A DNA stretch of 64,000 nucleotides from Leptodontidium sp. MPI-SDFR-AT-0119 (lineage: Eukaryota > Ascomycota > Leotiomycetes > Helotiales > Leptodontidiaceae): positions 124,001 to 188,000 of the forward strand of contig JAHLEZ010000048.1 in the NCBI GenBank assembly GCA_020726505.1, in the 5' to 3' direction. The notes under the pieces were generated by a model, which made no database searches, was not told the DNA's origin, and saw nothing but the letters and a program-made list of their open reading frames with translations. Below, piece after piece: positions 11,891 to 24,673 of the stretch (positions are counted from its first letter, which is position 1; each line of letters starts with the position of its first letter). A program made the position numbers and the translations under genes.

Positions 11891-14800
11891 TTTCCTGGCG
11901 AGAAGTTAAATGAAATTGGGACTGGTCATCATTACGATGCAGTGCAGTGCAGCGCAGCTTAACATACAGAGTGCGAGCTTAACGTAGCTTCCATGCAGCT
12001 TAACCAAGAAGCTTTCTCTCTCTACCTGGATCACCCCCATTGCATATGTTGTGCTGCCGTGCAAGGAAGGTGGCCCGGCCAGTAGACCTCGGGATTTGAC
12101 ATATTGTAAAGTATATGGTCTGATGCAACCACTCGAGTCCATCTCCTCGAGTAGACTTTCCCACGAAAAGGGAAGCTTGCAGCTTACAATTTCTTTCCCC
12201 AAAAACTTTCAGATGAAAAACTTTCTTCGCCAGTCTGATGTCACCGGCTGCCCGCATCCCACACGGCACGGCGACGGACGTCTGGGGTAGCCTGGGGACG
12301 GAACAGGGGAAAGAATCAGGGGCTGGATAGGCGGCCGTCAAATATCGCCGATCCTACCACTAAAGTTCTAAAGGCCTGATAATCGGTCCGACGAGTACAC
12401 CAAGGAAGTACATTTACTGTATGATTTTGCTGGAGATGTCTCCATCTCGCGATGCACGAACTGTCAGTTGACGCCTCGTGACATGACAAGCTAGTCCTCA
12501 AGATCTCGTAGTTCGGCAGGCTGCATGCTTCTTCCCCTCACTTGGGCGCTGGCTGAGGCGGGGTTGGAGAGATGGAGATGCTGTGCTGCACTGCTGCCCC
12601 TTGCTATTTTATGCATATGCTGGGATGGCTGAACCTTGTTGGATGGTGGCATGGCATTGCATGGAATGGAATGGCATGCTGGGTGATCGGATAAAACCAT
12701 CACATCAGATGCTTCCTCAGATCCGGTTGGTTGATGCGTCGATACTGTGATGTACTCTACATGAGTGAATTGAATTACTGGCCTGCCATCTTCTCGCGTG
12801 GTAACGTGGCATCCGTGGCTTGAAATGAGCTTTGGAAGAAGTCGAGTAGAGTACTGGTAGAGCATAGATACCTTAGTACTCGAGTCGAGTAGAAGAAAGG
12901 AGAAGAGGGCCAAGAGACAAACCCCCCTCCCCCTATTTACAGCGCTAAGGAAGCCGCCGAAAAAGTCGCCGCCGTGGCTTGGGTGGCTTCGGCAGAGGAG
13001 ACAACAATGGCCAGCACGTGATGCGGGGAAGCGACCTCCATCTTCCGAATGCGCACTACTTCTGAGCTCTTCTTGTCTTTCTGCATGTCCAAGAGAGGTC
13101 AAGAAGTTGAAAACCATGATACCTCGGCTGTCTTCTCCATAATTTCGTGCAGAATGTGGCTGGGCAGTTGAAGGAAACACCGAGAGCCAGGCCGAGAACT
13201 GCTTCAAAGTGGAGCAAGCTTCGCTTGAGAGACTACTTTGCTTTGTACACACCCAAACGTGTCTAAAGATTGATGCCCCCCGACCATTACGTGCATTGTG
13301 GTACTGTAAGAAAATGGAACGAAAGGGAAAGCAAAGGAAAGCAGAGTCTAACCAGTCTCCACTCGGGAGTTTAAATGGGCTGACATGAAATCCACATCTC
13401 GGATGCCCAGATCTGGTCACACCAGAGTCCAGACTCAACAAGCTGCATAAGCCTGGTGCTAAAAGCAAAAGAACCTTGCTACTGTACACAAAACCTCCTT
13501 CTACTTAACGAGAAAGTCTTAAGGTTTCCTACTCCGCTTGAAGCGTGATGCTACGAGAACTTGTTTAGTACCCGAGTAATCATTAAAACTGTAACATCAA
13601 CAATGCAGCCAGCCAAAACCGAAGAGCAGCAGAACGGGCAATCAAACGAATGCAGAAATACAAATGCTGATGCAAACGATATCCTCCCCTTTGAGATACA
13701 CCTAATCACACACCAGGTCTTTGTTTTGATGAATTTCAGTTGTTCATTCGCATATTTTTCTGCTCGTCACCTCGCTAAACTTCTCAACAGTTGCGGGCGA
13801 ACGTCCAAAGAAGAAATCGCCACGTCCAGTGTCTCTGCTCAATCTGGCTAGCACATCGTTTGCTGATGTTCCAGGCTCTTTCGAAAGGCGAACTCCAGAC
13901 ATTGGGATATTGTCGGAATAATGTTTGGCTATTGTCATGCTGTTGTTTTCAGGTGTTCCAGCTGCGACTACGCGCGACGGTAACATATTTGCGCGACTTC
14001 AAGATCCGGAATGGAGATTGAGTTGAAGTGGAAGCTGTAAAAGGAAACTTGGAGGTCACGTCCAGGACGAAGGGACCTCGAATGTGAAAGAACTGCACTA
14101 GCCCCTATGGGGAAAGTGCGGGGTGAACAAGCGAGAGGGCAACACATCACCTCGCCAAAACGTGATAGGATAAGATGAATGGAAGGTAGTGTTGAAGATC
14201 TGGAGGCATCACCTTGCCTCAGAGGCCTATGGAGGAAAGATTAGATGGAAAGAGTTCGTACGGCCCAGCCCCAGCATCAAATTCCGACGAAACTCGGAGT
14301 GTCATCTTCGACAATCAGTTTGAGGGTCTGACAATGTCCACGGTACTTCCACGTTCTGAATAAAGCACTTAGTGATTGAGGAACCGGTTTTCGATATCTA
14401 GGTACTAGAGTGTAAGAAAGAACGTGATCATATGCTACTTGATTGTTTGATGGGAATCCCGGGGTGCCAGTACATCCTCCATAAACATTTATGTGAATCT
14501 TTCGTCAAAGCTCACGAGAATTTGGCAGGATTTCCCATTGCGCTAAGATCTTGCTCTACAGATATTTTGCATCTTATGCATCAAATGTAAGCAGTTTGAA
14601 GTGGCGGCGGAGTAGATGAAGAAACTGACAAGGGGGGTTTGTTTGGGGGCGGCTGAGATTCTCAAGACTTATCAAGGAAAGTACAGGCACAGAAAATATA
14701 TGACTGGTGTCTGTTCTGGTGGAAGCTTAGTCACTTTTTCTGAAACCATCTAAAATGCTTCATAGATGGAATTTCCCAAGAGGGATCTTCAATATCTAGG

Positions 14801-15449
14801 TAAGAATGCAGAAGATGTTGATGACTGCCAATGTCGATGAGGTTCGGGCTGGGCCGAAATTAAAATTTCGGCAATTAGATTATCGTCATCAAAACCGCAT
14901 ATCTGTAGGACCCCAGACAAAGGAGACGCTTCTTAAAAGGGCATGTGTATCGAGAAAACTATCTAACGGTCAAAGAAAATTCGTGATAGTGGACGAGAAG
15001 ACAAAGAAACCGAGCTTACTAAATGGACAAAGGGGCATATGTGTCAGAAAGTCCTTTATATATGGTCATGGAAAACTTTCGTGATAGTGGATGCAAGGGC
15101 TTAAACCCCCAATCTACTACGGCGAGCTAAGATGATCAAAAGCTTGCTTGATGGTGGGCCGTTTCTTGTTTATGCCTTCTTTTCCATGAACAGGTTTATC
15201 CATTGTAGTATAGTGATGTAGGTTCTTTCGGCCATTTCCTCAATGCTACCAGGAACACAAGAGCAATTCCAAGTTTGCATACGAGGCGTCAGGTTCTGGA
15301 GGCAATTTGTAGAGATCATACAGCTTAGTTTCTTCAACGTGACAATACATAAACACAACCACTACCTACCCAGTGTTACTTCCCTTTCTATTCCCATCCA
15401 TCACCTGGACTGCCTCCATCGCATTGTCAACAGACGCCATTCACGAAAA
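11891..15449. other. Long gene-poor region with one orphan open frame
   Basis: I find no recognisable gene in this 3.5 kb. A minus-strand open frame of 332 codons (13489-12491) has a hydrophobic start, but its composition (rich in Ser, His, Cys; no domain) and its place over the beta-glucosidase upstream region make it most likely a chance frame. A 92-codon plus frame at 14806-15084 is Lys/Arg-rich and also unsupported. The segment 11940-11960 has short GCAGT/GCAGC repeats. Confidence 0.4.
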
Positions 15450-16657
15450 TGCGGTTCGCACAGCTCGCCATCCCGGCACTCGCCTCCCTCCTCACTCACC
15501 ACTGCCCAAGCAAGTACTTCTTACGGCTGATGGTCCAACAAAAGTGACACTTTTCCACAATGACTGCAAAGTTGCATACACTGCACTGGTGATGCAAAGG
15601 ACCGGTACCAACAGCGCCTGGATCCCACCATATTCAATCTCATAGAGACATCAAAGCTATACGGTAACGATCAAGGGCACCGGAGATATGGTTTAGGCTC
15701 TGAACTTGATTACTTCGTTTGATCAACTCGGGTCTCGATGCTAAAATGGTTATTGCTGTTATGACGCTGGTGTATTTCCTCCCTAACTCTCTGCTTCCCC
15801 ATTTCTTCTTAGCCAGAATTTTCGGTGTATTTTATTGTCATAGTTTGTATTTGGGATATGGATTGGCGCTGACGGGATGTAGTGGCTGGACGCAAATATC
15901 CAAGGCCATGCCAGCTGGAAGCGCGAGATTTCCTCGGCGGACAACGAGACGGAGACCGCAAGTCTTCCCGAAAGAATCTAAGAAGAAAGTTACCGACCAC
16001 CAGTCACTGGGTCATTGAAGAGAACGTTACCTATTCTATCGCTTCTGCTGCTGACGCCGAAGAGTGAGTCAAGGAAGCTGGAAAAATCTCGGGAGCTCAA
16101 GCATGAGGATAGCTAAGAGAGAAAAAGGGGGGTGTTGTGCGCGCAAGAGCCATGCCGGGAACGTACATCAGTAGCATCTCTAGCAACAACAAGATCTTTG
16201 CAATGTACAGGGCTGCTACTGTGGTTCTGAATGGGCTTACACCAAACGATCGAGATCTGGCTGATACTCTTATGGAATGGATGGGAGATGCTCTTGGTGG
16301 TCTTATTAGTAAGTCACGATGTTCTTTTCCTCATGGAGCACGATTCGCTGACCCAACGCAGCCAGCACAACATCGAGTTTAGTGACCACAGGCACCGATG
16401 CCTTCGATGGAACTCACTCCATGAGCGCCTCTATGGTTGCAAAGCTCAGTCACGTCAACAACTGGCAAGCACTGTTCGACTACTTTGGCAGCGGAACCAA
16501 TGTGGTCTTAGATTTTATGGAACGCACGGTTAATGATTGGGTTGACCGCAGCTGCACGGCGTCTGTCTATCGTGTGTATGATACCCACGGAGAGGACGTA
16601 TGCCTTTCCTTCATTGTCAATGGGGTGGCTGGAGTCGAAAGCGCTTTGCCTTCGTAG
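15450..16657 (+). CDS. Unrecognised protein, probably secreted, gene model incomplete
   Basis: I do not recognise this family. The 3' half is well supported: exon 16211-16308 joins exon 16362-16657 across a 53-nt GT-AG intron, and the upstream exon ending at 16063 (IEENVTYSIASAADAE) joins 16211 in phase. The joined C-terminal part (about 130 aa) contains conserved-looking segments such as DGTHSMSASMVAKLSHVNNW and RTVNDWVDRSC and ends at a stop at 16655-16657. The 5' part is uncertain. An ATG at 15450 begins a signal-peptide-like MRFAQLAIPALASLL, but the frames that follow (15500-16000) contain stops or need frameshifts, so the gene is either multi-exon in a way I could not resolve or partly decayed. 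Confidence 0.4.
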
Positions 16658-17675
16658 AGAAACTCGTGGTTTTCATCGTGCAAGGAGATTAAGAATGAAA
16701 AGTTCCTGGAGAGATGCAGAGACTGGTGGAGGGTTAGATAGCGGTTGCGGGAAATGGAGAGGGATACGAGGCGAGGGGCAAGTTGTGGAAAATAGAAAAT
16801 GAACAAAGTTCTGATTTGTCTACTATTGCTGAGAATACTGTAAATTCTAATGCCTTCCGTAACCCAAGCACCACGCACCGCCAGTCTTGATTGATAAAGG
16901 CATAAAAAACACTCCAAATTTAGCTTTCCCTAGCAATAGTCCCCCGTATCTATGCCATTAGACAAGAACAGTTAGGTAAAGCCGGGCTTAACTTTAATAT
17001 CTGAAAAGTCCTCCAGGGGGTGCTATATGGTTTGTAAAACTGTATAAATCTTACATTAACTTATCCTTCTTTCTGAAGCTATCTCACATCACAAAAGGCT
17101 TGCTGGTGCTCCCTCTTCTTTGGTATCTTGCCTTTAAACTTTACCTGATCTTCTCATGTGAGATTGATGTCTCTCACACTGCATAAAGGGGTCGGATTTT
17201 GTTTGAGGTGCGGCTTAGACTAGGAAAGGGGGGGTACAGGACACGCTTAGAGAGCTTATAGCTAAGCATGTAATAAAGTGGCGAATCAGCGTGAAGCAAA
17301 CATAAGAAGTAGAAGTAAGAAGGCTGTTGACTAAGTCTATCGGTCGAAGTACTTACTGTGTTCTCTTAAGGAGTGTAATTAAGTAGCGTAGAATTGAATA
17401 AATAGCTGATCTGAATAAGGTTCTATGATTATCTATTACTACTGCCTATCTATAATAGGTTTCGGTAGAAGAGTTTAGTTATTTTAATAAGAATTGACAA
17501 TTCCCTCCAGAATGCAGCGAAATTTTGTATTCTTTTTTTATTTTATAACACCACTAGCTGTTGTTGCAGGTTTAAGTCACGAGTATGTTAGGTGGCCGGA
17601 TAACCAAATCTCTACACGCTTGTGGTTACCGAGACTACTTGCAATCTCCCTGATTGTTAGTCCATAGCTTTTAAA
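16658..17675. other. Intergenic, AT-leaning, no gene seen
   Basis: There is no open frame of interest and no repeat matching the rest of the window. Base composition becomes AT-rich towards 17,300-17,560. Confidence 0.5.
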
Positions 17676-19438
17676 CTACAAGCTGATTAACCCAATTGAC
17701 ACTCTACTGCTTCCTCGCTGTGCGTGATTATCCCAGCAATAGCTGTAAAGCCGGGCAAATGGACCCGTCAAATAACTATCGTAGCTGACTCCCAATGCCC
17801 AAGGCCATGGGAAATAAGCATCAGAGTAGTCATCTTTTGAAAGCTTGGGAGGAGTGGCAGAAGAGACAATCTGCTGCCTGGAGTTTAGATACTTTTCTAC
17901 CTCCGTAGGGGGCTCGGATTGGCGAAGGGTATCTGGCATTAAAAGCTGTCGAGTAGGCTCCCGGTATTTTCTCTGCAAATGAACCACATACTTTCTATGA
18001 GCCTTAGTAACATCATCTTGGCTGTGTCTTACGAGGGCTGTATCTAGAACGAGCAGGTTGAGTTTGAAATCGCCTCTGACTTTTAAGGTCCGCAAAGGGG
18101 TCAATTTCTGAAGAGGCCCTTTTTCTAGAGCAAATGAGTCGAGGTCATATTGATGTGCCTTGAACTCAACGGTCAGTGACGTTAGATCGAGGGTTTCTGC
18201 TACTACCTGACACCATTTGAGATTGGGTCGCCGTAGCCGTCGCACCAAGATTCTAGATCATCCAAATTGATAGACAGACTCTTGATGCCTTGGTGAGCGG
18301 CTGGTCGTTCTTCGAGAAATGCAAGCAATCGATCACCCGTCTCAACTAAACCCGTGTCAGTTGCTCCCATAATGAGGCGGGTATTTGCCCAGACGATAGA
18401 TCCCAGCTCATGTCGGAACTAGGAAGATACATTTGAGAGATGTCGCATCAAGTCAATCATCAACCAGTCTGTTCCTATGAAGTGCGGGCCAATTTGTGGT
18501 TTCCTAACAGGCACTTGTACTGTGTAACAATAAGTTCGTTCTGGATGGACGTGGCGGTCGTATTTCAACCGCTGGTCAACTTCCTTGCTTTCGAATTCTT
18601 CACAGTTTCTAATGTAACGACTCCTTAGACATGTCAAAGTCAGTAATTGCAGCATTTGATATGTTTTTGGGAAGGAAACTTGATATCTTTGCAGACGATT
18701 GGAGCCTCCAAGCAACACGTTAAGAAGTCAAGAAGATAAGGGCAGGAGATGCAGGATTACTTGCCAATGGCTCGAATTGCGGTCAACAACTGCCTCTAAT
18801 CCATACTGGAAATCGATTGCGTTATAAAGGGTTCGCTGCTCCATCAAAGCTAGGTTTAAGACATATTGATTGCTGTCCGGATCCAGTTCGAAGAACGGCT
18901 GAACTAGCTCACGATATATCTTGCGGCGAATATCTAACGGGAGCTTGAAGAAAGGGAAATAACCGCGCCTGTATCAAATGGGTTAGCAAAAATCTATACG
19001 ATGTACTGGCAGACTATTTTACCTCTCAAAGCCATCAATCTCTTGATGGAGAACGTTTTTGCTTCCAGATCGAAGGCCTTCTTCCTCGGTGTAGCATATA
19101 CGGGTCTTTCGGCCGTATGGGTCGGTTATCACTTTCTTGCTGAGGGTATACATATCTTGCCTCCCGAAGCAGAAGCCACCATATCCAGTGTTACGGGTAG
19201 GCGGGGTAGTTGGAGGAGTTGTCGTCGAAGAGCTCGGTGTCTGATCATCGTTGGCATGGCCAAGTACACCATATGAGCGAGCAACTGACTCGCTAACATG
19301 GCTAGAGCGCGCCAAAGCTAGAAGAGATTCTGTTAGCAAAGAAGCTAAAGATAAGAAGCGCCTGTTAGATATTTGGACTGGCAGGTGGAAGGCCTAGATG
19401 TTAAACTTACTATTGGTAGATGTTGAATGAGTCTCCAT
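17676..19438 (-). pseudogene. 2EXR/F-box-like fungal protein, damaged (paralogue 1)
   Basis: On the minus strand, an ATG at 19438 begins a short exon (19438-19411) that splices to 19317-19023 and then 18968-18761. The third exon has the N-terminal 2EXR/F-box-like signature FPFFKLPLDIRRKIYRELV, common in large ascomycete-specific families of unknown role. The downstream part is homologous to the loci at 20784-21559 (WANTR... LLAFLEERPAAHQGIKSL against WAKTR... LLAFRDFLSDRPAARTGISS) and at 24674-26221 (RQLLMPDTLRQ against RDLMLPDTLRK). An in-frame TAG at 18421-18419 is followed by sequence that continues the family in the same frame, and a frame change is needed near 18,240-18,290. It is therefore probably a pseudogene, though unrecognised introns could explain part of this. 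Confidence 0.6.
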
Positions 19439-20088
19439 TGCGCCGAGAAGCGAGAAAGTTTTAGGAGTTGCAAGGATTCACGAGATCTGGTGATTAAAGA
19501 ATGATTCCTTCAAGGATTGATTTCAATCATCTATGAATTTAAGAGAGAGAGCTGCTCCTATGTGTACATGATTATCGAAAGCTGTTCTGAACTACGCTAA
19601 GCTCAAAAGAAATTTTGAGGGCGTAAAGGGATAAACAAAGCAAAGTGATCTAAGAAATTCGCCTTCTAGGTTAAGTATTAAAGAATGATAAAGAGACACG
19701 ATTATTGTAAATTATCAATATAATGCTAATCATAAAGAAGAGTCTTTGATCTAGAAGAAAGGGAACTAACCCGGTTAGCATTAGACAAGAATGTCGATGT
19801 CTGTTGAATCCAAACTACTATATTTACGGTAGCAGTGATTGCCAGTGCAAAAAATAATTTATTGATTCATTGATGCTTTTTTTTCTCTCTGAGTTTGGGT
19901 TCAGAGCGGGGTGTGGGCATTTACCAAATGACATAGGGATTGTTGTCGCAGCCGCATCTGCGGGTTTCATGATGAATATGAGAGAACTCGAGGAAGAGGA
20001 TGTTTGCTTACTGGAACTCCGTATCTTTCTAATCATAGGACGAAATGGAATTGAATTATTGATTAAAAAATATGTCTAAGTTATATGC
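19439..20088. other. Intergenic, no gene seen
   Basis: This AT-rich spacer lies between the start of the 2EXR-like locus and the second solo LTR. It should hold the promoter of the minus-strand gene. No open frame longer than about 70 codons occurs, and none looks coding. Confidence 0.5.
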
Positions 20089-20369
20089 TGTGAGAGGGAC
20101 AAAGCCTAATAACTATACAACAAGAAAGGTGGTATGTAGTGAGGTATGGGAGAGATTTTAAGTTAGGAAATTGCGAATCGATTACATCTAAAGATATTAC
20201 ATATTTAAAGATCGTGAAAAGTCTAAGAAGGGGAAGATAAAAAAGTATATTAGATAGAATTCTATAAAGTGCTGTGTTATTTAGTAGTTTTCAAGTGTTA
20301 ACCTCTTTATGTGAAAAGAACCTATCTGGTCAGGTAACCATGAACCGACTAAGGGTCTTCCCCACCATA
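20089..20369 (+). mobile_element. Solo LTR, copy 2 of a dispersed family
   Basis: This 281-bp block aligns along its length with 8402-8676. It starts TGTGAGAGGGAC and ends CCCCACCATA, where copy 1 ends in CACA, so the final CA has become TA. The bases ATGC flank it on both sides (20085-20088 and 20370-20373), a different four-base duplication from that of copy 1, which shows two independent insertions. Many differences from copy 1 are C-to-T or G-to-A (for example ACGG to ATGG, CTAGG to TTAAG), consistent with mild RIP or old age. There is no internal coding sequence. Confidence 0.7.
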
Positions 20370-20783
20370 ATGCACATCGTTATCACGTCTCATTTAACCA
20401 CAAGGCACTTCTCCCAGTGGATCTGCTTTCAATTTGTTGCTCTAAAAAAGAATTTCACTGGCTTTGATTGGTTGTGTTACTAAGTGAAGGAAGGTGCTTG
20501 GGTTGCTGATTTTTGCTGTCGGATTAAATTTAGATGTCAGCTTCCTCAAATAAAATCTCACAAGTGCTTTTGTATTTTCAATGAACAAACAACAGAGATC
20601 ACAGCCACCGCATCCCATGGACTGGGGAACTAAAATAGAGTGACCAAAAAAAACCGCTTTCTGAAGAGAGTATAACTCGTCCGGTTGCGGATGTTGATGA
20701 AGCTCCGGGCATGCGAAATAGAATTTCCGTGAGGCCAGTCCCAAGACAAGGGAGTGAGAGAATACTATCTAAGTAATTATTAG

Positions 20784-21559
20784 TCACTTTTCAGAGAAAT
20801 ATAAGTCCCAGAGATACTTGAATTCAGCTCCAGGTTCGGGGAGCCGGAACTTTCGGCAATATTCTGCAAACCATGTGGAATTTTGGTCTATTATGGGAGA
20901 TGACTATTGAGGTAATCGCCCATCTCGGTACTTGGAGGTTAGGATAAGTGCCTGAACCAGCGGCTCGAATTCCTCCCCAAGTCTCGCAGCAATGTGGTCC
21001 CCATGCTCGTCTGGATGATCATCCTGGAATACTGACACCGAGACATACAGCTCAAAATACTCATTGATCAGTAACAATCCCAAGCTTTGGATGATCTGCT
21101 TTTCCATATCTTGGCCTCTATCCTGGAGTAATTCGTGCCATTCATGTTCGCCAGTCTGAATGCTGAAGGGGAAAAAAATGCCTTGGCTGAATTCATGCTG
21201 ATGATTTCTTTGCATACTGGGAAATATTCTTCTCCTGCATAGTCGCAAGAAGTCTCAGGGTCGCCCAGGTCTAACACTAGATGGATACTGCTAATTCCAG
21301 TGCGAGCAGCTGGGCGATCGGAAAGGAAATCCCGGAAAGCCAATAATTCACAGTCGTTTGTGAACTGGAATCTTGTCTTGGCCCATAAAACGCCTCTAAG
21401 TTCGTATCGGAAATCGGTACCGGTGTTTGTCTTTAGATAGTTGGAAGCTTGTCCATTCGAGGGGAGGTGGATCTTTGTAGTATTTTGTTTTCTCGCAGTC
21501 GAACTCCCCTGCGCAGCCCCCTTCGCGTCTCTATCATCGCTGCTGCTTGACGGCTCCAC
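20784..21559 (-). pseudogene. 2EXR-family relative, damaged (paralogue 2)
   Basis: From the ATG at 21559 the frame runs through a Ser-rich start and then a block (LRGVLWAKTRFQF, LLAFRDFLSDRPAARTG) that matches paralogue 1. The frame is lost around a seven-base homopolymer (AAAAAAA at 21172-21178 as given). After a one-base shift it continues with acidic, coding-like sequence (HEWHELLQDRGQDMEKQ and on) to a TAG just before 20904. The same frame resumes beyond that stop with STWFAEYCRKFRLPEPG and ends at 20786-20784. One slippage and one nonsense change would explain the locus; an intron over the TAG is the alternative. No function is known. Confidence 0.5.
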
Positions 21560-21623
21560 TTTCTCCGATACAGTAATTCCGACTATAATACACTTGCCAA
21601 GCTTGACTCGGACACTCTTCAGC

Positions 21624-23066
21624 CTACTTCATTTCCGCTATATTCTCCTGTCTGATATCCTGGTGTCCAAAAGATTCGATGCTGGTGAGCTGAATTGGAG
21701 TGATTGGAGTGTTGTTTGAGCTCCCAAATGCTTTCGGGAAATACCGCCCCAGTAAAGGTTTCATGTGTGGGAGACAGGCGCATATGACTCCGAAGTGGAC
21801 TTCCATTGCGCTGTGTGATTGTCAATTGATCTGTTAAGTTACAGGATTGTAAAGAGGGGCAGAGCACGAATTGGGACGCAGAACTTACTTCCACGGGATA
21901 ACTTTAGCTGAAACCCATGTCGTATCATGATTACTGAAGATAACCACATGAAACCTCAACCGAATGATACTGACAATACAAACTCTACCACAATATCAGC
22001 TTCAAGTCGTAATGTAGTATAAAGAAGAGGCCTCCTTACAGTGATCCAGTCATAAGAATAACAATCACACTAATCTTCTCTCGTCTTCGCATCCGCACAT
22101 TCCAGAGCATCACGATAGGTAGAATTAGCATCGCGATATCCACCATAGCATTTGCAGCCGAATTCGTCACGCACATCTCCATCGCGCCGGAGCATGATCC
22201 AGTTGTGATTGACAAATCCCAGGCTTTTGCCATAGGTCTGCAGCTGTAAGTGAATTCTAGCATTTGAGCGAGGCAGTAGGCGATCGTTATAATTCCAATG
22301 ACATACACGCACACCCGGAACCTCTGGAATGGGGACATTTGAAGGTAGAATAACAGGATAGACAGCTTAACGCTGAGAGTTGACATGCTATAGAATGCTC
22401 CACTGATTATGGACATCTGGAGAAGCGAGTTTTAGCTGGTGACTAGACGTTGAATGCATCGCCAAAGCGAGACGACCCAAGCTTAAGCTGCCAATGCTCG
22501 TACAGATGTAAACTTACCTTTGAGAAGAGACCGAATTGATTTATGGGCAGATCCCATGCATGAATTCCTAACCCATGTTTTGTCCCTATAAGATTCAGTC
22601 TAAGACCAATGCCGTTCATTGATAATAAACCCCGAACTTACAGACAATACTAGTAATCAAAAAGCCTAAAGACAAGAACTAGCAGGCACAGTAAATTAGC
22701 AATTATCATTTGCGCCAAGGAGTTTATCCGTACCCATCCCACGGCAAGTGCATCTGATGTACAAAGTCAATCCTGTGCTCATCTGCTAATATGAATTTAG
22801 GGAAACCTACAATCTCCAAAATCCACAGAACGAACAACTGTACGACGTGTGTATATGCGCAAGAAGAATATCAGGGTGGAAGGCACTACGAACACCAGAT
22901 TTGCCACTATCACAAAGTTTCCGTTAAACTCAGGATGCTCGAAATTTGATGTCACCCCAGGTGGAGGAGGCATCAGGCCAAGAGCCTCGCCCCTTTTCAT
23001 CGTAACCGAGAAGCGCGTTGCGTCCATCGAGACTTGGTCGCTGTGGAACTGTATCAGCTTGGTCAT
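21624..23066 (-). CDS. SAT4-family (fungal rhodopsin-fold) integral membrane protein
   Basis: This is a multi-exon minus-strand gene of the SAT4/PTH11-related family (Pfam Fung_rhodopsin). Exons supported by frame and splice sites are: first exon 23066 to about 22805, then 22678-22642, 22585-22518, 22416-22040, 21984-21889 and 21810-21624. Landmarks are a PPPPGVTSNF start, a first helix (FVIVANLVFVVPSTLIFFL), the loop motif HGLGIHAWDLP, helices with the conserved C-x(10)-W pattern (YSCRPMAKAWDL), VRMRRREK, and a final WNAMEVHFGVICACLP helix plus a short cytoplasmic tail. The exact first exon boundary near 22,805 is unresolved because the phases of the visible donor and the next acceptor do not agree. 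The start may be 23066 or 23027. It is predicted to be a seven-helix plasma-membrane protein of unknown ligand. Confidence 0.75.
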
Positions 23067-24673
23067 GGGAGGTAAGGCATGGAAAGATATATTCTCGAGT
23101 AAATTTCATCTCAACATCGTTCTGGGCTCGCGCCTGGGTGACCTCATTTGTGTCGGCGACCAGAATTTGATATGTCGAAAAAAGAATCGTGCGCAAAGGA
23201 TCCAACGGAGGATGCCATGCAAGCCGGTTGGTTCGCGGGGAAGTTTGGTCTCAGTCCCGGACCACGCTAGTCCATTGGAAGTACAGACCAAAAACAGTTC
23301 AAGGTATGGAAAAGAAAAGTGTGGCGGTTGTGCGGCTGGTGCAAAGCATGTGATAACTTCGTAGCACCTCATTCTACCAAGTCAGTCAGTCTAAAATGAG
23401 GAGCAAGGCTTTTTCCGCATCGCGAAACAAAGCTATCTTGGAACTTTTCTTGTGACGCTGTATGGCGCCTGTGAGGTGGTTAGACGTCGTTTCTGGACGA
23501 AGCTGAATGCTGTTTGTAGAGAAGTTGAATGAGCCATGCTTGAATTTGGGAAACTTTAGAGTTTGATATCTTGATATTGTGGATCGAAAGCCCTTGTTCT
23601 CTGGGGAGATACTAAACTCATCATAGCCAAGGAGCGACCGAAACCAGAGCTTGCAGCATGCGGAACAGTCATTCCGGTGGCGGATGTGGCTGCACAGCCG
23701 TTCTGGAAAGGGAGCGAAAAGCGAGACCTGGCGGGAAATTCCTACTGTAGAGAGCTAGGCACGGCTTCTAGCAGTAGTGGATCGATCGATTGTGTGGCAA
23801 TCTGTGGGAAACCTGTGCCGGACTCTCGGCGACCCGGCTCCGCGGTCGACGGCCTTCGAAGCTTTCACGGCATGTTGTTCTAAAGGCCAAGCCACTGAGC
23901 TGTCCCAACCTTCCCTTCGAACCTATCCATATCCTCAATGTTTTCCAAGCAAGCTTGTAGCTGAACGCAGGTAGCTTTGAGCTTCAAAATTTCCAAGATG
24001 AAGATGCAGGCCAGGAGGTCTACAGCAGAGGAATCGTTAACATATTTTGGTAGGGCTATCACCGATTAAAACCTACCAGTGGAGTGATATCTGAAGATAT
24101 TACAACACCACGGAATCCAGAAGCAGAAAATGTGTCTTGATAGGGATGAATGAGAGGTGAGAAGGAAATTATTGCGAGTGTCATTTTTTGAATTGCTATA
24201 AACGTTCTGACTACCTTCTTGGCAGAACGAAAATCTTCCTTTGAAGGGCGTTGCGAAGTATCCCATGATATTGTACCAGTCGTCCTTCTCCGAACGCATT
24301 GAGTGTGCAAGACAAACCAACCAAAGAGATGAAGAAATCAATTTTGTGTATTGTCTGAAAAGAGAGCTGCAGTTGTTGAAACCACCGAAAGTGTCGGATA
24401 TAAGTATATCCACGAGAAGCGCCAAACCACAAAGTTCCGGAATGTATTGGCCTCGTGGTAGAGTACCAAAATCAACTAGAGGCGGCGGGAATCCGGGACG
24501 CCGTAAGAAAAATTCTTTTTATTGGATGGTGGTGCTGGACAGACGCTGAATGTCTGAAGCCGACGTCGGGCGGTAAATTCTGTGACGGCTGTTTCTTGCT
24601 GGTAGAGGCAGTCTTGGGAGAATTTCCAAAGTGACCCGTTGTGTCGTTCTCCAGAGCGCTTTGTACCAGGTTT
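23067..24673. other. Intergenic, no gene recognised
   Basis: Only short overlapping frames on both strands occur. None resembles a family or shows a splice pattern. The first part is the upstream region of the SAT4-like gene. Confidence 0.45.

Noticed and set aside
12491..13489. Minus-strand open frame of 332 codons with a hydrophobic start
   Set aside because: No family resemblance, odd composition and location over a promoter region; a chance frame is more likely than a gene.
14806..15084. Basic 92-codon frame with two similar GTGATAGTGGA segments, possibly a repeat
   Set aside because: The similarity is short and imperfect; no repeat unit or gene can be defined.
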